DNA of 64,000 nt, taken from positions 1-64,000 of the forward strand of contig CAYNIY010000003.1 in NCBI GenBank assembly GCA_964397525.1. The letters are read 5' to 3'. This stretch comes from Syntrophopropionicum sp964397525 (GTDB lineage Bacteria > Bacillota > Desulfotomaculia > Desulfotomaculales > Pelotomaculaceae). Position numbers and translations under genes: made by a program. Shown here in pieces: positions 8,392 to 15,330 of this stretch (the stretch's first letter is position 1; each line of letters begins with the position of its first letter). A model generated the notes under the pieces. It worked only from the letters and a program-made list of their open reading frames with translations. It was not told the origin of the DNA and did no database searches.

Positions 8392-10146
8392 TTGCGTCGA
8401 ACCAAGATTGTCTGCACCATTGGTCCTGCCAGCGATAGTATCTCAATGATCAAGAAACTATTGCGGGCAGGGATGAATGTAGCCCGCCTTAATTTTTCCC
8501 ATGGAACGCAGGATGAGCATAAGCGGCGTATCAAAGCTATCCGGCAGGCTGCCGCGGAAACCGGCTTAAATGTGGCAATCATGCTGGATACCAAGGGGCC
8601 GGAAATACGTTTGGGCTATTTTATAGAAGAACCTGTTTACCTCAAGGAAGGCGATCAAGTAACGTTAACCACAGAACCTGTCAGGGGAGATAAGAAACTT
8701 ATACCCATCACATATTCCGGTCTGCCGGGGGATGTCCGGAAAGGCGACACAATACTCGTGGCAGATGGCTTAATAGCCATGAAAGTGGTGTCTGCTACAG
8801 ATACTGAAATACTCTGTACCGTGATGAACAGCGGGGAACTGACCAGTCAGAAAGGGGTAAATGTACCTGGTGTGGAGGTGAGCCTTCCTGCTATAACTGA
8901 GAAAGATATTAAAGATATTGTTTTCGGAGTTGCACAGAAGCTTGATTACATTGCGGCCTCATTTGTCAGAAAAGCTGCGGATGTGCTTTCCATCCGGCAG
9001 ATTATTGAAGAGGCCGGGGGTGATCTGGACATTATTTCTAAGATAGAAAGCAGAAGAGCAGTAAACAACCTTGACGATATAATCAAAGTTTCTGACGGGA
9101 TCATGGTAGCCAGAGGCGATCTGGGGGTGGAGATCCCGGTAGAAGAGGTACCGCTGCTGCAAAAAACGATAATTGAGAAATGCAACCTGGCTGGTAAGCC
9201 AGTAGTTACCGCAACCCAGATGCTGGAATCGATGATCCATAATCCGCGGCCCACCAGGGCGGAAGCCAGTGACGTAGCCAACGCGATCTTTGACGGTTCA
9301 GACGCAGTGATGCTCTCCGGTGAAACTGCCATCGGAATATATCCGCTGGCATCAGTTGAGATGATGGATCGCATAGCCAGGCGGGCAGAAGCTGCACTCC
9401 ACTATGAGGAAATGCTCAGCAAGAAAGGAACAGATACGCTCAGGCAGACGGTTACCAACGCTATCAGCTATGCCACCTGTGCCATTGCTCAGAATCTTGG
9501 CGCTGCGGCAATTATTGTCTCCACTGAGTCCGGCCATACCGCCAAAATGGTTTCTAAATACCGGCCAAAAGCGCCTATCGTGGCTGTCACCCCACATGCG
9601 GGGGTGATGAGGAAGTTGGCGTTGAACTGGGGGGTCAAGCCTATCACTGCGCAAGGCAAGGAGAGCACCGACGAGATGATGGACGAGGCTATTGACGCAT
9701 CTCTGAGCGCGGGATTAATAAACGGCGGCGATCTGATTGTTTTTACAGCAGGAATCCCTGTGGGCATAAAAGGGACAACCAACCTGATCCGCGTTCACAC
9801 GGTGGCTGACATCATATTAAGCGGAACCGGGATTGGCAACAGATCAGTAACAGGCACTGTAAGGGTAGCGCACAGCGGTGCGGAAGCATCAGAAAAGGTT
9901 AGGCAGGGAGATATTTTGGTGGCTGCGGTCACAGGCAGCGAATATAATCCGGCAATGAAGAAGGCCGGGGCAGTTATCACCGAAATGGGTGGTCTTACCT
10001 CACACGCGGCCATCGTCTGCATGGAGTTTGATATTCCGGTTGTTGTGGGCGCTGATGATGCAACGGATATTCTGGCAGACGGCGATATCGTTACGGTAGA
10101 TGGACCGAGGGGTTTAATTTACAGGGGCAGGGCCAGGGTGCTGTAA
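8392..10146 (+). CDS. pyk: Pyruvate kinase with C-terminal PEP-utiliser domain
   Basis: Glycolytic enzyme converting phosphoenolpyruvate and ADP to pyruvate and ATP. The 584-residue protein begins RRTKIVCTIGPAS; the active-site stretch ISKIESRRAV and the signature VARGDLGVEIP are intact. After the standard three domains there is an additional PEP-utiliser-like module (GGLTSHAAIVC and IPVVVGAD) as in Geobacillus pyruvate kinases; its histidine is present. The start is TTG 8392 behind GGGAGGGAG; an open frame continues upstream to 8347 but has no ribosome binding site of its own. Likely separate from accDA, given the inverted repeat before it. Confidence 0.96.
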   Translation: MRRTKIVCTIGPASDSISMIKKLLRAGMNVARLNFSHGTQDEHKRRIKAIRQAAAETGLNVAIMLDTKGPEIRLGYFIEEPVYLKEGDQVTLTTEPVRGDKKLIPITYSGLPGDVRKGDTILVADGLIAMKVVSATDTEILCTVMNSGELTSQKGVNVPGVEVSLPAITEKDIKDIVFGVAQKLDYIAASFVRKAADVLSIRQIIEEAGGDLDIISKIESRRAVNNLDDIIKVSDGIMVARGDLGVEIPVEEVPLLQKTIIEKCNLAGKPVVTATQMLESMIHNPRPTRAEASDVANAIFDGSDAVMLSGETAIGIYPLASVEMMDRIARRAEAALHYEEMLSKKGTDTLRQTVTNAISYATCAIAQNLGAAAIIVSTESGHTAKMVSKYRPKAPIVAVTPHAGVMRKLALNWGVKPITAQGKESTDEMMDEAIDASLSAGLINGGDLIVFTAGIPVGIKGTTNLIRVHTVADIILSGTGIGNRSVTGTVRVAHSGAEASEKVRQGDILVAAVTGSEYNPAMKKAGAVITEMGGLTSHAAIVCMEFDIPVVVGADDATDILADGDIVTVDGPRGLIYRGRARVL

Positions 10147-10168
10147 GAAATGGGCGTTAAAGAGGGGG

Positions 10169-11248
10169 GTGTTTGCCCTGATAAAATCAATAATAGGAGA
10201 TATAACCGATCTATATATTGACGCTATAGTAAACTTAGCAAACAACGAGCTGCGGATGAGAGATGGAGTCGCCGGGGCGATCAAGAAGAAAGGCGGCGTT
10301 TTAATTGAAGATGAGGCGTTAGCCATGGCTCCGATACCCGTCGGCGAAGCAGTGGTTACAGGTGCCGGCCAGCTGCCGGCTCGTTATGTAATTCATGCTG
10401 TTGCCATGGGCCAGGACCTTGTTCCCGATGTTGACAAGGTCAGATCTGCTGTCAGGAACGCTCTGTTCAGAGCGGAAGATCTTAATCTTAAAAGCATTGC
10501 TTTCCCTGCCCTTGGGACTGGTTTGGGCGGACTTGATCCGGACCAGGTGGCCAGAGTGATGGTTTATGAAGCGCGCCGACATATTGCCAGAGGTTCGGGA
10601 CTGGAGCAAGTTGTGTTTGCCCTCAGTGATGAAAGATGCTTTGACGCATTCAGCAATATGACCGGTAGAGATACAATAGTCTGTCTGGGCGACAGTATAA
10701 CTTACGGTTTTCCTTTTGGCCCGGATGCTTCCTGGGTCAACCTGGGAGCGAAAGCACTCGGCATCAAATTGATCAATAAAGGTGCTAATGGGGACACTAC
10801 CCGCAGTATGAGGATGCGTTTCAGCAGGGACGTGACAAGCCTTAAACCCGCTTATGTGATAATTATGGGCGGAGCCAATGACGCCTTTATGGGCTATACC
10901 CTTGAAAAATACCAGGATAATATAACGGAAATGGTAACGGCAGCTGTAAACAATGGCATATGTCCTGTGATCGGGCTTCCGGCGCCTATCAGTATAGGTG
11001 AGTTTGTAACTGATGAAGTGGGTGTTGCCAGCTGTGAGCTGGAGTGTTTCAGAAACTGGGCGGAAGAATTCGCAGCTGATGAAGAGTTACCCGTTCTAGA
11101 TTTTTATGCACCACTTCTTGCCCCTATCACCGGCAGTGCGGTTCCGGCATATTTTTGTGACGAAGCCCATCCCAGCTTGGAAGGATACAAAGCCCTGGGC
11201 AGGTCATCCGAGAGGCTGCTTTCATATTTAAAAAATGGTTTGCAATAA
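10169..11248 (+). CDS. Macro domain fused to SGNH/GDSL hydrolase
   Basis: Two-domain protein of 359 residues. Residues 5-155 form a macro domain: the GDIT start (10-13), IVNLANNELR, a glycine-containing GVAGAIKKKGG and the phosphate loop GTGLGG (116-121). Residues 168-355 form an SGNH esterase with all four blocks: GDSIT (Ser 176), the glycine of NKGANGD, GGAND (Asn 237) and DEAH (Asp 331, His 334). Macro domains bind ADP-ribose and its derivatives and SGNH enzymes cleave esters, so an activity on acylated nucleotide-sugar esters is conceivable, but that is inference. Start is GTG 10169 right at an AGAGGGGGG stretch, or CTG 10178 with better spacing. It begins 22 bp after pyk. Confidence 0.85.
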   Translation: MFALIKSIIGDITDLYIDAIVNLANNELRMRDGVAGAIKKKGGVLIEDEALAMAPIPVGEAVVTGAGQLPARYVIHAVAMGQDLVPDVDKVRSAVRNALFRAEDLNLKSIAFPALGTGLGGLDPDQVARVMVYEARRHIARGSGLEQVVFALSDERCFDAFSNMTGRDTIVCLGDSITYGFPFGPDASWVNLGAKALGIKLINKGANGDTTRSMRMRFSRDVTSLKPAYVIIMGGANDAFMGYTLEKYQDNITEMVTAAVNNGICPVIGLPAPISIGEFVTDEVGVASCELECFRNWAEEFAADEELPVLDFYAPLLAPITGSAVPAYFCDEAHPSLEGYKALGRSSERLLSYLKNGLQ

Positions 11249-11306
11249 TTGCACATCTTTTTGTTGGCCAAATGGCGCAGTTTTGAGTTAATGGGAGCTT
11301 AACAAT

Positions 11307-11813
11307 ATGAATAATGAAATTGCTATCCCTGAGTTCATTGGAGATACCGAGCAAGCAGTTATTATGGTTGTACCAGCGCTTGATCAGGACTTGTCTGTAT
11401 TATACAGGCGGTTTCATGAAGGCGAAGATATAAACTATTGGTTTAAATGGGAATTAGTTTCTACCAGACATAATGAATACGTGGTGACACTGGAGATAGG
11501 CTGGGACGGGGATGATGTGGTTTCAATAGGTTTTACTCTTGATATGTGGGAGTACCTGCCGCTGATTACGAAAAGGAGCAACGTAGTTTTAATGACTGAC
11601 TGGTGTCTGATTGAAGAAGGAATACATGCCGGTTTGGATAGCATGGGCAGGTTTAGGCCAAAGGCGCTTTTGGTACGTGATGTCGGGTATGGGATAGAAG
11701 GGCTGTCAAGCAAAGTAGCCGAGCAGATGATGTTCCGGGAAAGCAATGACGAGCTGCTACAGTTATTAGAGATTCTGCAAAGAGGTTTCAAAACAAATAT
11801 AAATGTACACTAA
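11307..11813 (+). CDS. Uncharacterised protein, 168 residues
   Basis: I do not recognise this family. The sequence is soluble and acidic, with alternating beta-like and helical stretches (VVTLEIGWDGDDVVSIGFTL, then ITKRSNVVLMTDWCL). It has no signal peptide, no membrane segment and no cysteine motif. Start ATG 11307 has GGGAGC 16 to 11 bases upstream. It follows the macro/SGNH gene by 58 bp on the same strand and may belong to the same transcript. It reads like an intact, translated gene: ordinary composition and no competing long frame with better features. Confidence 0.7.
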   Translation: MNNEIAIPEFIGDTEQAVIMVVPALDQDLSVLYRRFHEGEDINYWFKWELVSTRHNEYVVTLEIGWDGDDVVSIGFTLDMWEYLPLITKRSNVVLMTDWCLIEEGIHAGLDSMGRFRPKALLVRDVGYGIEGLSSKVAEQMMFRESNDELLQLLEILQRGFKTNINVH

Positions 11814-11910
11814 ATTTTAAATAATAATTATTTTTTTGAATTTCAACATGTTATAATAAAAATTGCTTTAAATTAATACTGCATATAACATGGACAGGTG
11901 GGAAGCAAAG

Positions 11911-12126
11911 TTGAATCTGTTTGATAAAGTGAAGTCAAAAATGTCCTGGGGCGCTGTAAAAAAAGACGCGAAATGCACGTGCGGCGCAACGCTCATGACA
12001 ATGCCCAGTGGGAAAAAAGATGTATACTTTTGCAACAGTTGTCACAAACTGCTATATTTCCTTGAATCCGATTTGGAGGTGCCAAATCTCATCCCATTTA
12101 ACTTGGGATTTTCTAAGAAAGAATAG
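11911..12126 (+). CDS. Small zinc-ribbon-like protein
   Basis: Protein of 71 residues with CTCGATLM and YFCNSCHK, a paired cysteine arrangement (CxC and CxxC about 24 residues apart) typical of a single zinc ribbon. The first 20 residues are basic (FDKVKSKMSWGAVKKDAK). The start is taken as TTG 11911 behind AGGTGG; an in-frame ATG at 11890 lacks a ribosome binding site. Function unknown; such small ribbons often bind nucleic acid or a protein partner, which is only inference here. Confidence 0.6.
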   Translation: MNLFDKVKSKMSWGAVKKDAKCTCGATLMTMPSGKKDVYFCNSCHKLLYFLESDLEVPNLIPFNLGFSKKE

Positions 12127-12175
12127 GAATGATTTTATCATACATTGCTTCTTACTGGAATAATTATATTATTGT

Positions 12176-12487
12176 GTGGTGATGGACTTGAAGGGTGTAA
12201 ACAATACTGAAGTGGCAAAATGGCGCTGGTATGCACTGGCTGTGACGGTACTAGGAATTATCGTATATGCAATGCCTTGGCTTCCGGTTAAAACCAAGTT
12301 TCTATTAGCAATTCCTCTATATGCCTTATTCGTATATGTTTATTACAGGTATATTTGTTTAAAAAAAGGAGCCCAGGCGGCATTATCAGCAAAGGATGAA
12401 GATTCCCTTGACCAGAAGACTTTAACGGAGCAGAACTTAAACAAAAAGTCAAAAGGCAAGGTTAAGTCAGCAGCTAAAAAGGGTTAG
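12176..12487 (+). CDS. Small membrane protein with basic C-terminal tail
   Basis: Protein of up to 103 residues with two hydrophobic helices, ALAVTVLGIIVYAMPWL and FLLAIPLYALFVYVYYRYI, joined by a short loop, followed by a charged, lysine-rich tail ending KSKGKVKSAAKKG that should lie in the cytoplasm. No family recognised. The exact start among GTG 12176, GTG 12179 and ATG 12182 is unclear because the ribosome binding site is poor. It is followed by a good terminator. Confidence 0.6.
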   Translation: MVMDLKGVNNTEVAKWRWYALAVTVLGIIVYAMPWLPVKTKFLLAIPLYALFVYVYYRYICLKKGAQAALSAKDEDSLDQKTLTEQNLNKKSKGKVKSAAKKG

Positions 12488-12524
12488 TTATTCACAGGGG
12501 TAGTAATCCTAAATACAAAGAATT

Positions 12525-12558
12525 TTGGCAGGATATAATAATCCTGCCATTTTGTTTA
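12525..12558 (+). terminator. Intrinsic terminator
   Basis: TGGCAGGAT pairs perfectly with ATCCTGCCA around a six-base loop and is followed by TTTTGTTT. It ends the transcript containing the small membrane-protein gene. Confidence 0.75.
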
Positions 12559-12616
12559 AACAAAAATGTTTTAATAAAACATTGTCAAAGGCATAATATT
12601 TGTGATAAATTATACC

Positions 12617-12634
12617 AAGTATAATAATATACTT
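12617..12634 (+). promoter_or_regulatory. Candidate operator of the TetR gene
   Basis: AAGTATA and TATACTT form an inverted repeat with a four-base spacer in the 180-bp region before the TetR-type gene, 32 bp ahead of its start codon. A weak sigma-A-like pair (TTGTCA at 12582 and TAAATT at 12606, 18 bp apart) lies just upstream, so a repressor bound here would block transcription. TetR regulators usually bind such palindromes next to their own gene. Confidence 0.4.
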
Positions 12635-12666
12635 ATTATATTATTCTCATTCAAGAAGGTGAAATT

Positions 12667-13296
12667 ATGGATCAGACAGCATTAAAAAGGACTGACAGGA
12701 AGAAAGAAGCGACCAGGAAGAAAATAATTTCAACCGCCATAGACCTGTTCAATAGTCAGGGATATGACCAGACAACAGTAGAGCAGATAGCGGAAGAGGC
12801 GGATGTTGCAAGAGGTACCATATTCAATCATTTCCCAGTCAAGGAAGCTATGATACTCGGCTATGTGCAAAGAGGCCTTAATGATGTCTCCCCTAGAATT
12901 GTTAAGGAAGTAGAAAGGCTGCCAGACACCCGGGCCCAATTAGAAGCTTTGTTCCGCCTGGTAAATGAATGGCTCGAAAAAAACCTGAACGAGGATGTCA
13001 TAAAAAGATATATGTCATATATGAACCAAACAATGCTTGACACTGCAAGAAACCAGGAGCTGCAAAGCGGATACAGGGAAATCTTGAAAAGGATCATTGG
13101 CACCGGTCAAGTGCAGGGAGAGATCAGGCGTGATATCCCAACGCGCGCCCTGGCAATCTACCTGGACTGGCAAAACGACCTGGTTATGACGGAATGGCTA
13201 TCTCACCCGGGAATGTCTCTGGCAGATATGATTGAAAGGATGACAGACCTCTTCCTCAACGGTGCCGTAGACAGGACAAGCAGGGCTGTTGGTTAA
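12667..13296 (+). CDS. TetR/AcrR-family transcriptional regulator
   Basis: One-component regulator of 209 residues. The N-terminal DNA-binding domain (about residues 12-60) has the TetR signature ATRKKIISTAIDLF, then GYDQTTVEQIAEEADV and ARGTIFNHFPVKEA. The remaining all-helical part is the ligand-binding and dimer domain and is too variable to name a ligand. The start ATG 12667 follows GAAGGTG. There is no obvious target gene beside it: it is flanked by a terminated membrane-protein gene and a tRNA on the opposite strand, so its regulon is unknown and autoregulation is the simplest guess. Confidence 0.9.
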   Translation: MDQTALKRTDRKKEATRKKIISTAIDLFNSQGYDQTTVEQIAEEADVARGTIFNHFPVKEAMILGYVQRGLNDVSPRIVKEVERLPDTRAQLEALFRLVNEWLEKNLNEDVIKRYMSYMNQTMLDTARNQELQSGYREILKRIIGTGQVQGEIRRDIPTRALAIYLDWQNDLVMTEWLSHPGMSLADMIERMTDLFLNGAVDRTSRAVG

Positions 13297-13323
13297 TTTG
13301 GTGCGGTTGCAGATATATTAAAA

Positions 13324-13342
13324 GAAAAACCCCGAAGGGTCT
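13324..13342 (-). terminator. Terminator of tRNA-Leu
   Basis: On the minus strand ACCC and GGGT enclose a TTCG tetraloop and run into TTTTTCTTT. It begins about 10 bp beyond the 3' end of the tRNA gene. Confidence 0.6.
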
Positions 13343-13352
13343 GTTAATTCAA

Positions 13353-13439
13353 TGGTGCCGAAGGGGGGAGTCGAACCCCCACGTCCTTGCGAACGGCGGA
13401 TTTTGAGTCCGCTGCGTCTGCCAGTTCCGCCACTTCGGC
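13353..13439 (-). tRNA. tRNA-Leu (anticodon CAA)
   Basis: Class II tRNA of 87 nt on the minus strand. Acceptor arms GCCGAAG and CTTCGGC pair completely, the T arm is GGGGG-TTCGACT-CCCCC, and the anticodon loop CTCAAAA lies between GCGGA and TCCGC, giving anticodon CAA (reads UUG). A long variable arm is present as expected for leucine. Discriminator A and an encoded CCA end (13353-13355) are visible. Confidence 0.96.
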
Positions 13440-13721
13440 AGTTGCTTGATAGCAAACATATTCTAACAGATAGGAAATAATGAGTCAATATAAAGCCAGA
13501 CAGGTTTTGGCTGCTGTTTAATTATGATTCTGCATCTTGAATAAATTGATATTCATATAATTTACTGTTATAAACCACATGGTTAATAAAAATATTTAAT
13601 AACTAAAACTTGTTTTAATCATAAATATATCTTGTATATATATAGCAAAATAGCTAAAATAGGTTTAACTTTACAGTCAACCTGATTCATTCAACATGCG
13701 TTTTTGAGAGGAGGAGTATAC

Positions 13722-13943
13722 ATGGAGGGAAAAGTCGAGTCTGTGCTGATGAGGGTCAGACCTTTGCTTCAAAGAGACGGAGGAGACGTCGAGCTGGTGG
13801 AGGTTACTGCCGACGGTGTGGTTAAAGTCCGCCTGAAAGGAGCCTGCAGCGGGTGCCCTGGTGCCAAGATAACTTTAAAGCAGGGTATTGAGAGAATGCT
13901 CAAACAGGAGATTCCGGAAATCAAAGAAGTAATTTCTGTCTAG
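13722..13943 (+). CDS. NifU-like Fe-S scaffold domain protein (Cys form)
   Basis: A 73-residue protein consisting only of the NifU C-terminal domain (PF01106 type), which holds a labile Fe-S cluster between subunits for delivery to apoproteins. Visible are the N-terminal helix VRPLLQRDGGDVELVEV, the strand VVKVRLKGAC and the cluster motif CSGC (Cys 42 and Cys 45), then TLKQGIERMLKQEIPEIKEV. The start is ATG 13722 behind GAGGAGGAG. It lies about 250 bp before a paralogue of identical length whose Cys 45 codon is TGA. The pair seems to have arisen by local duplication. No other Fe-S assembly gene is next to it. Confidence 0.93.
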   Translation: MEGKVESVLMRVRPLLQRDGGDVELVEVTADGVVKVRLKGACSGCPGAKITLKQGIERMLKQEIPEIKEVISV

Positions 13944-14197
13944 TTAAGAATATGCTGATAATTTATAGACCCTTCATTTCTCACAGGCAAGAGAGGCGGA
14001 GGGATTTTTTTACGCTGTCTTTTAGGTTTAATTAACACTATACAATAAAATAATTTTATATTTTTACATTTAAATATAAGATAATATTGTAATACCCATC
14101 TATAACAGGTAAAATAGTTTTAAACTGCGGTGTTACAAAGACATATTCTGTTGGATATATGCAGTGTATATTATAAGTTGAAGGGAGGTTAATACCA

Positions 14198-14419
14198 GTG
14201 AAAGAGAAAGTATTGGAAGCGCTGAATAAAGTCCGGCCTTTTCTTCAAAGAGATGGTGGAGACGTTGAACTTATTGATGTCACCGAAAACGGGGTGGTAA
14301 AAGTTCGTCTGAAAGGTGCCTGCAGTGGGTGACCTGGTGCCAAAATAACCCTCAAGCAGGGTATTGAGCGGTTGCTCAAGCAGGAAATACCGGAAATTAA
14401 AGAAGTGATTTCTGTATAA
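14198..14419 (+). CDS. NifU-like protein with in-frame UGA, candidate selenoprotein
   Basis: Paralogue of the gene at 13722, also 73 codons, starting GTG 14198 nine bases after GGGAGG. Codon 45 (14330-14332) is TGA, exactly where the neighbour has the second Cys of CSGC; reading it as selenocysteine gives CSGU. The frame is otherwise intact to TAA 14417. After the TGA the protein matches its paralogue at 27 of 28 positions (Met to Leu at 59), although ten codons differ synonymously, so selection has acted on the part that a stop would leave untranslated. A stem-loop with the layout of a bacterial SECIS follows. The alternative is a very recent nonsense mutation or a sequencing error. Sec insertion genes are not in the window. 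Confidence 0.75.
14347..14373 (+). promoter_or_regulatory. Candidate bacterial SECIS stem-loop
   Basis: AACC plus CTCAA (14347-14355) pairs with TTGAG plus GGTT (14364-14373, one bulged C), leaving the apical loop GCAGGGTA. The loop begins with G and lies 23 nt after the UGA, within the spacing known for bacterial SECIS elements, which also favour a G at the first or second loop position. In the Cys paralogue the same codons (ACT TTA) give only a weak stem with two G-U pairs and no outer helix. A competing hairpin, ACCCT with AGGGT, is also possible. Confidence 0.65.
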
Positions 14420-14424
14420 CTAAT

Positions 14425-14450
14425 GAACCCCCTGAAAACAGGGGGTTTTA
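14425..14450 (+). terminator. Intrinsic terminator after the UGA-containing NifU gene
   Basis: AACCCCCTG and CAGGGGGTT form a perfect nine-pair stem with an AAAA loop, then TTTTAGTTATTT. It starts six bases after the TAA at 14417, not after the internal TGA, which fits a transcript unit ending at the full-length gene. Confidence 0.85.
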
Positions 14451-14471
14451 GTTATTTGGATTATTATTACT

Positions 14472-15305
14472 TTAGCGAGGTGTTTCCAACTGGTAGATGT
14501 CTGTCCGCCTGTGTTTTAACAGGGGCAGGGCTTCCCTTATCTTATCTATTTGCTGGAGGTCTATATCTCCGTACAGAATCACTTCTTTCTCGTCAGCCCG
14601 GGCAATTATTTGGCCCCAGGGATCCACGATAACGGAGTTTCCATAACTAACATAAGATGCTTCGGTGTTCCTGGCCGATGCAGCGCCGACCATAAAAACC
14701 TGGTTGTCTATAGCCCTGGTCCTCAGCAGCAGTTCCCAGTGGGCCGGCCCGGTATTCATATTGAAGGCGGCGGGCAGCACAATTATCTCTGCCCCCATCA
14801 GGGCCATTAAAAGGGTTAATTCAGGAAACCGTATGTCATAGCATATCGCCAGACCAAGTGTGCATATTTCTGTTTTGACGACGGTGATACTATTCCCGGC
14901 TCCGAGTGTCCTGGATTCGTGAAAGGAAAGGCTGTCCGGAAAGTCTACATCAAAAAGATGAATTTTCCGGTGTTTTGCCAGCAGTTCACCTCTGGGGCCA
15001 AAAATGAAGCTCGAGTTATAGATATAGTTTTCTTCCCGTTCGGGAATGGAGCCGCCGACGAGAAAAACTTCCTCTTCTGCTGCTGTCTCCGACAGCATTT
15101 TTAGCGTGCTGCCGTCAGGGAAACTTTCTGCATATTTTGGAAAAAGACTGCTGTTGTAAGGACAATTGAACATTTCCGGCAGTACTACAAGCCTGCAGCC
15201 TTCGGCTGCTGCCTTTTTAATCATTGAACGGGCCTTGGAAATATTCAAATCCTTGTTGTTAATAACCAGCATCTGGCAAATGCCAATTTTAAATTTGTTT
15301 CTCAT
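14472..15305 (-). CDS. Nitrilase-superfamily amidohydrolase (omega-amidase-like)
   Basis: Carbon-nitrogen hydrolase of 277 residues. The Glu-Lys-Cys triad is in place: Glu 44 in VLPEMFNCPY, Lys 114 in KHRKIHLFDVD and Cys 155 in AICYDIRFPE. These flanking motifs are closest to the NIT2/omega-amidase branch, which hydrolyses 2-oxoglutaramate and 2-oxosuccinamate, but substrate assignment is tentative. Cytoplasmic, no signal peptide. It is downstream of acsA on the same strand with only 25 bp between, so the two may be co-transcribed. The convergent NifU-like gene and its terminator face its 3' end. Confidence 0.9.
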   Translation of the reverse strand: MRNKFKIGICQMLVINNKDLNISKARSMIKKAAAEGCRLVVLPEMFNCPYNSSLFPKYAESFPDGSTLKMLSETAAEEEVFLVGGSIPEREENYIYNSSFIFGPRGELLAKHRKIHLFDVDFPDSLSFHESRTLGAGNSITVVKTEICTLGLAICYDIRFPELTLLMALMGAEIIVLPAAFNMNTGPAHWELLLRTRAIDNQVFMVGAASARNTEASYVSYGNSVIVDPWGQIIARADEKEVILYGDIDLQQIDKIREALPLLKHRRTDIYQLETPR

Positions 15306-15330
15306 AAATGCCGGTTTATCCCTTCATGAT

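Noticed and set aside
9352..9654. Minus-strand frames inside pyk, dnaE, clpB and other long genes
   Set aside because: They are antisense to well-supported coding regions and show the serine- and arginine-rich composition typical of such shadows.
14198..14419. Reading the second NifU-like gene as a plain nonsense pseudogene
   Set aside because: Everything except one codon is intact, downstream codons show synonymous-biased divergence from the paralogue, the stop falls on the one functional Cys, and a SECIS-like stem follows. A very recent mutation cannot be fully excluded.
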